IMG/VR virus record: IMGVR_UViG_3300036845_000682
Location: 1 to 31,017 of that record
Length of the DNA stretch: 31,017 bases
Source of the DNA: a virus
Direction: 5' to 3' (one strand)
A program made the translations under genes and the position numbers. Shown piece after piece: positions 12,856 through 20,716 of this stretch. Under the pieces are notes generated by a model. It was not told the origin of the DNA and searched no databases. It was given only the letters and a program-made list of their open reading frames with translations. Numbering within the stretch: the stretch's first letter is position 1; each line of letters begins with the position of its first letter.

Positions 12856-15800
12856 TCAGACAGTGATGACGTCATCTTCGTAGTCGTCGAGGGAGACCCC
12901 GCGCCGGGCGAGGTCATCGTCCTCTTCTTCGTAGTGCGTGCCTTCGAGCCGCAGCATCGCCAGGTTGCGGGCGCGCTGGCCGCGTCCCTCGGCAATCAGC
13001 TCGGCGGCCTCCTTGTCCGGCAGCACGTCGGCAGTCTTGGACAGGAACTGGCGGGCAGCGGAGGCGATATCCCCGTCGGAGGCCTGGCCGCCAGCTCCCG
13101 GACCGCCTCCGTTGTACAGCTGTGCGCCCGCGGTGCGCTGGAAGGCGGCCACGATGTCGTCCATCGAGCCCTGCGCGTCGCCCGGCTCAGCCGTGATCTC
13201 ATCGGAGTCTGAGCCGCCGCCGGACCACTGCTGCTGGCCGATGGTCTGGATGGAGGGGTCACTTGGCGACAGCGGGTCGTCCATCGAGCCCATGCCGGGC
13301 TGCTGGCTCATCACCGACGGGTCCTGCGCCTGGTCTGTCAGGCCCTCGGCCGCGGACTGATCGCCCATCGCGGTGGCGGTCGCCTCGATATCGTCCTCGC
13401 CGGTCGTCGAGGGCAGCGCCGCCTCGGGCTCGTCACGCAGCTCGGATCGTGCGCCGAACACCGGGTCAATCGGTCCCTCGTGCGCATGGTAGTGCCCGGC
13501 ATCGGGGATGCTCTCGTCGTCCGGCTCAGGCGGACGCGGCTCTCCGCCCTGGTCCCGCCACGGATTGATGCCCTGGGTGGCTTCCCAGTGGTGGGCGTCG
13601 CGGTGCAGCGGCACGTTGACGCCGGGTGTCGCCGCGATGTCTTCCGGCCTGTACCCGTGGTCGATCCGCAGGTGCTCGGCCAGGCGGTCCGGGTCGCCCT
13701 CGTAATAAGCGTTGTGCTCTTCCTCGGACGGGTGGTCGCGCTGCTGCTCGGCATAGAACCTGGGCGCCCGCTCTCCTGTCCGGATGGCGCCGAACACCGG
13801 GTCGATCGGGCCGTTGTGGGGAGTCCACCGGGCAGGGTCCCTGTATGCCATCCCTTCAGCTCCGCGCTCAGGACGGTGGTCAAGAGACCGCGCGTGCGCC
13901 CAGCATTCAGCGTGGTAGTCCGCGCCGTTGGTCTCCCGCCGGACGTCGCCGAGTACATCGTTTTCGGGATGACCGCAGAGAACGCAGGTGGAAGAGGTAC
14001 CGAGCGCCTCCTCCATCCGGATGCCGTTCGGGTCCCGCGGGCTGATCGAGGTGGACGGTCCCCCGGTCGCCGACCGGTCGCTGTAGGGGAAGCTCTCCTG
14101 GTTCTCCTGGGCGGGCTCCCAGCCGTTCATCTCCGGCCAGTGCACGTCACCCGGCACCGGCCGTACCGAGGCCTCGTTGGTCAGCGGCGCCTGGAAGATG
14201 CTGTCCTCCTGGATGCCGCCCCAGTTCTCCGGGTCCGGCCCGGACAGCGGACCGTATGAGGCGGGGCTCTTGTCCGGGTCGCGCGGCTGGGTGGCGCCGT
14301 ACGGCTTGCCCGGCGGGCGCTGCGCCACGTTGCTCGATCCCCATGGCGCGTTTGCCTGGTCGGCAGTGACCTGCAGCCCGGCCAGCTGCGCGAGCGCGAT
14401 GATCTCGCCCGGGTCCTCCCCGGCGGCGGTCAGGGCCGCGGTCGCCCGCTGGGCCGGGGTCAGACCCAGGGCGTGCGTCCAGCGGTCCCGGCGGTCGTTG
14501 AGCGGGAACTCGTCCGGGTCGTAGGCGGGCGGCTGGGTGTGCGCCCCGCGCCCGCCGGACTGCGCGTGGTTGTACTCGGCCTGGCCGGCGACGTCCGGCA
14601 CCGACCAGTACTTCATCCACCCGGCGTACGGGTGCGCGTGGTGCGTGTTGATCTCCGGGAACGGCTCCCGGTAGTTCGACCACCAGCTGTTCCCCTCGGC
14701 GGTGCGCACTCCGTGGTTGATCCAGGCCCGGTTAGTGAGCGCGTGCTTGTAGAGGTCGTCCATCATCGCCGAGCCGACACCCTGCCCTTCGGCAGCATGG
14801 GTGTGCATGTTCTCGACGCTGAGCGCCTTGCCGTCGTCGCTCTGGCTGAAGTGGATCTGCCCGGCGAGCTTCGGTCCGAGGTAGCCGTTGAGCACGTGCG
14901 TGGCCCTGGCGTTCGAGTTGTGCTGCTCGCCCGGGTCGAAGTGCGGGTTCTCCTCGACCTCGGAGTAGAACGTCCTCGGCCGCGAGTAGTGCAGCGACTC
15001 GGCGATCCGGTCCGGGCCGCGCATCTCGCACGGTCCGCCGTGCTTGTAGTGGCAGCGCAGCCCGATTGGATCGTTATGCCGGCTGTTCTCGCGGAACGGG
15101 AGCCGGTCGCGGAACTCGCGGGTGCGGCCTTCGTCGCCCAGCTCGTAACGCTGCTCGACGGGCGTGCCGCCGCGCTGGTCAACGGTGAACGTGCGCTCCG
15201 GCTCGAACATGGCCGGCCAGTGCCGCTCGGCGGGTAGCCCTTCCTCGGTGTCGTGCTGGTGCTCGACCCGGCCGGCTACTCCGCTCTCGTCGCCGTGCTC
15301 GTCGTCGTGGACCTGCTCCATCCGGTCGGCCGCGTACGGGCCGCCGATCGTGTTCGTGTCGAAGCCGTGATGGTGCTCCAGGTGGCTGCGCAGCCAGTCG
15401 ATGTCCGGCGAGACCTCCATGAAGGTCGCGGTGCGCAGGCTCGCCGACGGGGCCAGCCACGTCTGCGACCAGCCCTGCGGGGTCCACGGCGGCATCGACT
15501 TGACGACGACCTCGTGGTTGGCGATGCCCGGGTCGGCGCTCATCTCGCGGCCGAACATGGTGCGGGCCTGCGCCTCGAACTGCAGCGCCATCACGTGGCT
15601 GCACGGCCGTCCGGCGTACCGGGTGCCGAGGCTCTTGTCCTGGTGGAAGGATGCCCAGGGGCAGCCGCACGCCCAGTGCTGGATGGTCTGCGGCTTGTGC
15701 GGCGGTCGCTGGATGCCGGTCTCGTACACGTCGTGGTCGCCGCTGACGGCGCCGATCACCATGCCCGCGCTGGCGTGGGTGATCCGGACCCGGCCCTCCT

Positions 15801-18618
15801 TGCGAATCCGCCGGGCCTTCGCGATCACGTCGGTCCACGCCGCGGTGAACTCGAACCGGAACCGCGGGTCGCGCGACGCTGCTACGAAGGCGCCCAGGTG
15901 GGCCTTGATCTCCAGCTGGATCTTCTTGCCCGAACCATCCGGGTCATCAGGGTCGTTGGTACCACCGGAACCAGGGGCACCATTCTCACCGTCCACCCCG
16001 GCCGGAGCAGGAGGCGGAGGCGGCGGCGGGAACTTACGGCCGCCGTTCCCGTCCTCGCGTCCCTGGGTGTAGGCAGGGCCGCCCTCGTTGACCGGGGCGC
16101 CCGCCATCGGCCACGCCTGCGGCGGGACGGGCGCGTCGGCGTCGTCGAGATCGTCGTGCGCCTCGGGGAACTCCTCGTCGCCCTCGGCCGGGCCTGCGTC
16201 GAGGGAGCTGGTGTCGTCGTCGTGCGGGTGCGGCGGGTCGAGCGCGCTCATCATGCGCCGGAACCGGGCCGGGTCGCGTTCCTGGATCACGTCAGGGTGG
16301 ACGGGCGGCCTGGCCGGGGCTGACCGGATGATCCCGATCATCGGGTCTTCCCCGGACGCGCCGCCGTTCGACGGCCACGCCAGGCTCTCCCCGGGGAACC
16401 CGTGCTTCCCCTTCTGCGTGGTGACGTCCCGGCCGAACATGCCGTTCAGGGCGTCTTCGTGCCGCTGGTCCCGGAGGTCCTGGTCCTCCGGCCGCCCGGC
16501 GTGCGAATGGGCGGCCATCCCCGCGTCGTGCAGGGCCTGGTGCATGTCGGAGAAGCGGTCGCCGCGCGCCCGGGTGTGCTCGAAGTTCTGCTGGTCCCAG
16601 CCGTGGACCTCGTGCAGGTGCCGCGCCCAGTCGTCCTCGCTGGCTGCCTCGCGGCTGAAGCTGAGAGTGTGCTCGAACCGGCCGCGCCCCCCGCTGGCAT
16701 GCTGTCCCGGGTCAGCTTCCCCTGCCCACCGGGAGTACGCCTCGTCGAACGGCGCCAGCTCCATCGGCCGCCCGGCGTGCTCGGGCCGGCCGCCAGGAGA
16801 TCCTTCCCAGTGCCTCTCGTCGAAAGGCTGCTGGCTGACGCCCTCGTCTTCTTCGAGTTCATCGCTGCCCGGGGAGTCCCAGGCAGCGACCGCGGCCTCG
16901 GCCTGCATCTCCTCGACCGCGCCGGGGAGAGACTCGTCGGGCGGGGTCTTGTTGGTGAAGTGGGTCCGGTTCACGAAGTCGCCCCAGCCGGCCGTCGGGG
17001 CGCCGTCCCAGCTGTGCAGCTCGGTGCGCTCCTGGCCGGTCCACGGCACGTGCCGGGAGCCGAACACCGGGTCGTGGTAGCCCGGCGGGATATCGTGCTG
17101 ATGCTCGGTGCCGCGCAGGTCAGCAGTCTCTCCGCTGTGCAGCCGGTCGTGCACCCCGATCATGAACCGGGCGGCCGGGTTCTTGTCTCCGCTGTAGGTG
17201 ACGCCGTGGTGCTCCGCCATGTGGCTCATCAGCTCGCCGAGCGACCGGGGCCGCTCCACGTAGGGGACGTGGTGCACGGTGGCCGCGGTGTCGTCGTCCA
17301 CGCCGCGCTCGTTCGGAGCCTCGGCATCGTCCTCGTCGTAATCCCTGGCACGGCCGTGGTGCTCGCCGTCCTGGAAGGCGTACCGGGCGTGCTCGTTGTT
17401 GTGCTCGCTGGCCATCTCCCCTGGCGCAGTGCCAGGGTGCAGGTGCATGCCGTGCTCGTGTGCCAGGTGGCCCTGCAGCTCGCTGGCGTCCATCAGCCGT
17501 CCGTGTGCCAGCCGCGTGTCACCGTGCCAGTCGTCGAGGGACCTGCCCTGGCTCACCCTAGTGTGCGCCAGCGTGAGTTCCGGGGCGTAGGTGTGCCAGG
17601 CGCGCAGCCGCATGTCCGACAGCTGGGCGGGGGTGACGCCGTGCTCGGCCATCAGGTGCTGCTCGGTGGCGTGCGTGCCCTCTGCCTGGTCGTACATGTG
17701 CGCGGTGAACGCGCCGATCTCCAGCCCGGGACCGCCGCCGGCCGATATCCCCTCCGGGTACATGCCGACCGCGGCGCCGTTCTTCTCCTTCGCCTGCGGG
17801 TCGTCCTGGCCCGACCAGCGGGGGTCGCCGTCGCCCTCGGTGGAGCGGTCGTCATAGCCGTCCGGGTTACTGGCGCGCGGGACGGTGCCGTGTCCCGGCG
17901 CGTCGCCGTGCTCATCGACCTGCGTGCCGTTGATCGTGGTGGCGTGCCGGTGCGCTGGCACGCCCTCCTGGCGCACCGTGCCAAAGAAGTGGCGCGCCTC
18001 CTCCATCTGTGCCAGCCGTGCCAGCACGGGCGAGTCCATCGCGGCGGCCCAGGGCGGCGGGGGCGCCGGCTCCTGGGGCTCGTTCTCGTTCGTCCACGCC
18101 TGCTGGCCGGGCTCGGCCCAGTACATGCCGGTGTCGCCCGCGCCGCCGTTGTAGTCCTCTTCCCGCGGGTCTTCCTGCCCGCGGTAGCTGTGCGAGGCCG
18201 CGGTCTTGCTCAGGCCGCCGATGACCCGGTGCAGCTGGCCGGGGTCGGGCCGGTCGGTCAGCACCGTGCCCATCTCCGGGTAGTCGTCGGAGGCCAGGTG
18301 GATCTCGGATGCCTCCGCCTCGATCGCCGCGGTGATCCCGGCGGGGAGAAGCCCTGCCGGGACCGGGGAAGTGGAGCCCCGGAAGTCAGCCGGGATCGGC
18401 CGCAGCTGGGAGGCCATGTAGGTGCCCTGTCCCATGCCGCCGTCGAGCACGATCTCGTACTCGGTGACGCCCGGGGCATGAGAGGCGACCACGAACAGCA
18501 CCCTGCCGGGGAGCCCGTCGATGGTCTGTACCCGGTCGCCGGTCCTGAACGGGGTGTCGAGCGCCCCTTCGTGGACCTGGGACAGCCTGGTCGAGTGCTT
18601 CGTGATACGCCGCGCCAT
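12856..18618 (-). CDS. 1920-aa mosaic protein: His repeats, SWIM, GNAT
   Basis: Residues 22-76 resemble a small SH3-like barrel (FRTGDRVQTIDGLPGRVLFV). A four-histidine motif, H-x4-H-G then H-x3-H after 16-20 residues, occurs at 384-410, 466-494, 667-697, 1079-1108 and 1649-1676, with a degenerate copy at 321. A SWIM zinc finger lies at 983-1008 (C983, C985, C1006, H1008). Residues 1235-1310 resemble a GNAT acetyltransferase, with AAEGQGVGSAMMDDLYKHA as the acetyl-CoA loop. A CVLC...H...C finger is near 1545-1575. DPVFG[AS] recurs at 516, 1606 and 1718. Linkers are acidic and proline-rich. ATG 18618 has GGGAGGAGG upstream. It opens an operon that ends with putative lysis genes. It may be a virion or injected internal protein, but the function is not known. 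Confidence 0.65.
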   Translation of the reverse strand: MARRITKHSTRLSQVHEGALDTPFRTGDRVQTIDGLPGRVLFVVASHAPGVTEYEIVLDGGMGQGTYMASQLRPIPADFRGSTSPVPAGLLPAGITAAIEAEASEIHLASDDYPEMGTVLTDRPDPGQLHRVIGGLSKTAASHSYRGQEDPREEDYNGGAGDTGMYWAEPGQQAWTNENEPQEPAPPPPWAAAMDSPVLARLAQMEEARHFFGTVRQEGVPAHRHATTINGTQVDEHGDAPGHGTVPRASNPDGYDDRSTEGDGDPRWSGQDDPQAKEKNGAAVGMYPEGISAGGGPGLEIGAFTAHMYDQAEGTHATEQHLMAEHGVTPAQLSDMRLRAWHTYAPELTLAHTRVSQGRSLDDWHGDTRLAHGRLMDASELQGHLAHEHGMHLHPGTAPGEMASEHNNEHARYAFQDGEHHGRARDYDEDDAEAPNERGVDDDTAATVHHVPYVERPRSLGELMSHMAEHHGVTYSGDKNPAARFMIGVHDRLHSGETADLRGTEHQHDIPPGYHDPVFGSRHVPWTGQERTELHSWDGAPTAGWGDFVNRTHFTNKTPPDESLPGAVEEMQAEAAVAAWDSPGSDELEEDEGVSQQPFDERHWEGSPGGRPEHAGRPMELAPFDEAYSRWAGEADPGQHASGGRGRFEHTLSFSREAASEDDWARHLHEVHGWDQQNFEHTRARGDRFSDMHQALHDAGMAAHSHAGRPEDQDLRDQRHEDALNGMFGRDVTTQKGKHGFPGESLAWPSNGGASGEDPMIGIIRSAPARPPVHPDVIQERDPARFRRMMSALDPPHPHDDDTSSLDAGPAEGDEEFPEAHDDLDDADAPVPPQAWPMAGAPVNEGGPAYTQGREDGNGGRKFPPPPPPPAPAGVDGENGAPGSGGTNDPDDPDGSGKKIQLEIKAHLGAFVAASRDPRFRFEFTAAWTDVIAKARRIRKEGRVRITHASAGMVIGAVSGDHDVYETGIQRPPHKPQTIQHWACGCPWASFHQDKSLGTRYAGRPCSHVMALQFEAQARTMFGREMSADPGIANHEVVVKSMPPWTPQGWSQTWLAPSASLRTATFMEVSPDIDWLRSHLEHHHGFDTNTIGGPYAADRMEQVHDDEHGDESGVAGRVEHQHDTEEGLPAERHWPAMFEPERTFTVDQRGGTPVEQRYELGDEGRTREFRDRLPFRENSRHNDPIGLRCHYKHGGPCEMRGPDRIAESLHYSRPRTFYSEVEENPHFDPGEQHNSNARATHVLNGYLGPKLAGQIHFSQSDDGKALSVENMHTHAAEGQGVGSAMMDDLYKHALTNRAWINHGVRTAEGNSWWSNYREPFPEINTHHAHPYAGWMKYWSVPDVAGQAEYNHAQSGGRGAHTQPPAYDPDEFPLNDRRDRWTHALGLTPAQRATAALTAAGEDPGEIIALAQLAGLQVTADQANAPWGSSNVAQRPPGKPYGATQPRDPDKSPASYGPLSGPDPENWGGIQEDSIFQAPLTNEASVRPVPGDVHWPEMNGWEPAQENQESFPYSDRSATGGPSTSISPRDPNGIRMEEALGTSSTCVLCGHPENDVLGDVRRETNGADYHAECWAHARSLDHRPERGAEGMAYRDPARWTPHNGPIDPVFGAIRTGERAPRFYAEQQRDHPSEEEHNAYYEGDPDRLAEHLRIDHGYRPEDIAATPGVNVPLHRDAHHWEATQGINPWRDQGGEPRPPEPDDESIPDAGHYHAHEGPIDPVFGARSELRDEPEAALPSTTGEDDIEATATAMGDQSAAEGLTDQAQDPSVMSQQPGMGSMDDPLSPSDPSIQTIGQQQWSGGGSDSDEITAEPGDAQGSMDDIVAAFQRTAGAQLYNGGGPGAGGQASDGDIASAARQFLSKTADVLPDKEAAELIAEGRGQRARNLAMLRLEGTHYEEEDDDLARRGVSLDDYEDDVITV

Positions 18619-18632
18619 GCCAGCCTCCTCCC

Positions 18633-18643
18633 TCCTTCCGGGC
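18633..18643 (-). promoter_or_regulatory. CCCGGAAGG leader element
   Basis: Minus-strand GCCCGGAAGGA, about 15 bases before the start of the 1920-residue gene and just ahead of its GGGAGGAGG site. The stem is weaker here, with two strong pairs. Confidence 0.4.
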
Positions 18644-18681
18644 GCGGGGGCGAGAGGGCCGCGACGCTGCTGGCAGCTGAC

Positions 18682-18710
18682 TTGCTCAATACAGGTTTTC
18701 TTGCTAACTT
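18682..18710 (+). promoter_or_regulatory. Spacer-conserved promoter, copy 4
   Basis: TTGCTC (-35), spacer AATACAGGTTTTCTTGC apart from its first base context, and TAACTT (-10). ATG 18717 is six bases after the -10, so the transcript should be leaderless. The spacer is identical to that of copy 3 on the other strand. Confidence 0.75.
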
Positions 18711-18716
18711 AGGGGC

Positions 18717-19154
18717 ATGACTCTTCTGGCGGTTGACGACCGGATCCGCGCGATCGACCTGACCGGCGAGGCCGAGCCGGTCAGCGGCACCGTCATCCAG
18801 GTCAGCAGGTACTTCGCGTTCGTCTGGTACGACCCGGCGGACCGGGAGCGCATCGGCTACCCGGCCCGCGCCGACATGTACTACCTCGACTCCCGGCTGT
18901 GCGCCCGCGACGGCGATGCACACTGGCAGCTGCAGACGGTCCGGACGTGCGCCTGGTGCGGTCACGACATCAGCGGCCCCGGCGAGGCCCACCCGCTCAT
19001 GTACGCCAGGATCGCCCAGGCCAGCGACAACTGGAACTGCGCTGACCGGGATGCCTGCGCCAGGCGCCAGGACGCCCTCGACGTGCAGGCCGGGATGCGC
19101 CCGCTGGCCGAGATCTGGCGGTCCCCCGTCGCGATGCTGGAGGCAGCTTCATGA
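18717..19154 (+). CDS. Zinc-finger-like protein, 145 aa
   Basis: Residues 1-62 look like a small beta barrel (VDDRIRAIDLTGEAEPVSGT, VSRYFAFVWYDP). C78 and C81 (CAWCGHDI) with C108 and C114 then suggest a zinc site, and a helical tail follows. ATG 18717 follows promoter copy 4 with no ribosome binding site, as expected for a leaderless message. It is the first of three overlapping plus-strand genes lodged between two minus-strand structural blocks, which is the position of a moron-type accessory cassette. Function unknown. Confidence 0.65.
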   Translation: MTLLAVDDRIRAIDLTGEAEPVSGTVIQVSRYFAFVWYDPADRERIGYPARADMYYLDSRLCARDGDAHWQLQTVRTCAWCGHDISGPGEAHPLMYARIAQASDNWNCADRDACARRQDALDVQAGMRPLAEIWRSPVAMLEAAS

Positions 19155-19498
19155 GGCTCAGGTCGTTTCATATTGTCGAGGTCACCGCGTTCTACGCGGC
19201 CGAGGACGAGTCACCCGTGATCCCCGAGCGCCACGAGGGGATCGACAGCGGCTTCCAGCTGGCGGTGGATGTGGTCGAGGCCCACTTCATCTTCGGCGCC
19301 GAGGACACGCCGGTAATCATCGACGGCCGGGCGCGCGGCCTCCGCCTCGCCGCGCACGGCGAAGAACGCTACGCCGACAGCCACGTGCGCTGGATGGACC
19401 TGGACGTCGGGATGATCCCGCCGCAGCTCAGCGAGCTGACCGGCCAGATGAGAGCCGAGGCCGGCAAGAAGTGGAAGGCGATCAGGAGGGCGGAGTAG
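19151..19498 (+). CDS. Unknown protein, 115 aa
   Basis: The start overlaps the upstream stop as ATGA. The protein has predicted beta strands (RSFHIVEVTAFYAAEDESPV, AHFIFGAEDTPVIIDG) and a C-terminal helix with many lysines (QMRAEAGKKWKAIRRAE). No catalytic motif or membrane segment is seen. It is the second gene of the accessory cassette. Confidence 0.6.
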   Translation: MRLRSFHIVEVTAFYAAEDESPVIPERHEGIDSGFQLAVDVVEAHFIFGAEDTPVIIDGRARGLRLAAHGEERYADSHVRWMDLDVGMIPPQLSELTGQMRAEAGKKWKAIRRAE

Positions 19499-19989
19499 TG
19501 CAGTTCTTCATCGGGGCCGCCATCGTCTGCGGCATCCTGCTGTACCTGGCCGTCAGGGCGATCGCGCATCTCGTCATGACGCACCTGCTGATCATCGCCC
19601 TGGCGGGCGGCGTCGGCATCCCGGTGCTGGTGGGTGCCGGAATCCTGCTGATCAAGGGCATGCTGCACCACACCGCGATCTCGTGGAACTCGCTGCCCCC
19701 CGCGCAGCCGAGGGGATCCCGCCTGCCGATGCCGGTGCGGACGCTCGCCCTGGACCGGCCGCAGGAGCACGTCAGCCCGTTCAGCACCGAGTTCGCCGAG
19801 CAGGCCGAGGCCCGCCCGTGCGAGGGTCCCGAGTGCCTGGAGATTCTCGGCGAACAGGTCTGGACCGTTGACGCATTGACCCAGGCGGAAGGCGAGGAGC
19901 CCGTCGAGGAGACGCACTCGTTCTGCTCCCGCGAATGCGCCGAGCGGTTCACGGAAGCCGCCTCGACGCCCCAGGTCGCTGAGGCTTAG
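19498..19989 (+). CDS. Two-pass membrane protein with C-terminal zinc finger
   Basis: It starts at GTG 19498, sharing a base with the upstream stop (TAGTG), and AGGAGG is in place. The 163-residue protein has two hydrophobic helices (about 2-24 and 29-50, for example LLIIALAGGVGIPVLVGAGI). A soluble domain with CEGPEC and FCSRECAERF follows, a four-cysteine pattern like MYM or TRASH-type fingers. The C-terminal finger is presumably cytoplasmic. It ends the plus cassette, and its stop overlaps the stop of the convergent minus gene. A host-interaction or exclusion role is possible for a membrane protein in such a cassette, but this is speculation. Confidence 0.6.
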   Translation: MQFFIGAAIVCGILLYLAVRAIAHLVMTHLLIIALAGGVGIPVLVGAGILLIKGMLHHTAISWNSLPPAQPRGSRLPMPVRTLALDRPQEHVSPFSTEFAEQAEARPCEGPECLEILGEQVWTVDALTQAEGEEPVEETHSFCSRECAERFTEAASTPQVAEA

Positions 19990-20267
19990 CCGCGGGCGCC
20001 GGGCACGGCCTCGGCCTGAGCGGCCAGCCACGCTGAATAGGCGATGCCCGCGGCGAACTGAGCCTGGTAAGCCTCGCTGTACAGCCGTCCGGACCAGCTT
20101 GACGTCCCGCCGGCCAGGTGGATCTCGCGCAGGGCCTGCCACGCCTTCTCAGCCACGGCCGAGGCCGTCGTGTAGACGTCCCACAGCGCGGCCGGGTCCG
20201 GTCCCGCGGTTCCCGTCACCGCGAGCACGGGCGCCGCTGACAGGGACGACGATCCGGAGACGGTCAC
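19986..20267 (-). CDS. Stand-alone W-VY fibre-tail module, 93 aa
   Basis: GTG 20267 overlaps the upstream stop as GTGA; longer readings run into the upstream gene. Residues 25-93 (ALWDVYTTASAVAEKAWQAL ... RLYSEAYQAQFAAGIAYSAW ... VPGARG) align by eye with the last 69 residues of the 791-residue fibre protein (DLWAVYAAAATIASNAWQTW ... SLYTRAYTAQQAADAAYQAF ... VPGIRG). The module is helical and may be an assembly or attachment tail. It directly follows a Gp80-like gene, as the 791-residue gene does. Structural role inferred. Confidence 0.6.
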   Translation of the reverse strand: MTVSGSSSLSAAPVLAVTGTAGPDPAALWDVYTTASAVAEKAWQALREIHLAGGTSSWSGRLYSEAYQAQFAAGIAYSAWLAAQAEAVPGARG

Positions 20268-20674
20268 CAGGCGGCGGCGTTGAGGACGATGGCTGCTATG
20301 GCGAACGTGATCGTGTCGGTGCTGACGACGCCCGTGATACTCGACGTCAGCGCGCCCTCGAACCATCGCAGGGGGGTGCCCGCGGTGTCCCAGATCTCGA
20401 AGCCGGTAATGGCGGCCCAGGTGCCGGTCGCGGTCCACGAGGGCGCGTTCGTGTTCGAGGAAGATCCGCCGGAGCTGGCGCCGAAGGTGATGGCGACGCC
20501 GCCTGCGGTGTAGCCGGGGCAGGCGCCGGCGGTCGCCTCGGTGCCGTTGGCGGTGTTCGACCCGTTGGCGGTCATCAGCCGCAGCCGCAGCGTTGTCGGG
20601 TAGACCGGCGCGGTGCCGCCCTGCAGGATCGCGTTCATGATGCTCGCGGTCCTGTTCTGGTCCAGCATCGTCAT
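20264..20674 (-). CDS. Gp80-like small virion structural protein, 136 aa
   Basis: The pattern is that of a widespread small phage structural protein: an N-terminal helix (SIMNAILQGG), then TTLRLRLMTANGSNTANGTE, GYTAGGVAITFGASSGGSSS, ATGTWAAITGFEIWDTAGTP and a final beta segment with DTITFAIAAIVLN. Such proteins are beta-sandwich virion components, often annotated as minor tail, ring or fibre proteins. ATG 20674 has GGGAG six bases upstream. It is a paralogue-like partner of the gene at 23132-23644. The exact virion location is unknown. Confidence 0.65.
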   Translation of the reverse strand: MTMLDQNRTASIMNAILQGGTAPVYPTTLRLRLMTANGSNTANGTEATAGACPGYTAGGVAITFGASSGGSSSNTNAPSWTATGTWAAITGFEIWDTAGTPLRWFEGALTSSITGVVSTDTITFAIAAIVLNAAAW

Positions 20675-20703
20675 GTCAGGCTCCCGGTCGGGTCATCCTT
20701 CAG

Positions 20704-20714
20704 CCCTTCCGGGG
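20704..20714 (-). promoter_or_regulatory. CCCGGAAGG leader hairpin
   Basis: Minus-strand CCCCGGAAGGG, within a five-pair hairpin AGCCC-CCGGAA-GGGCT directly after the fibre gene stop and 30 bases before the next start. It could also act as a weak attenuator or processing site. Confidence 0.5.
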
Positions 20715-20716
20715 GC

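Noticed and set aside
16402-18720. A 772-codon plus-strand frame opposite the 1920-aa gene
   Set aside because: Shadow frame: low-complexity translation, no ribosome binding site, and it runs through promoter copy 4.
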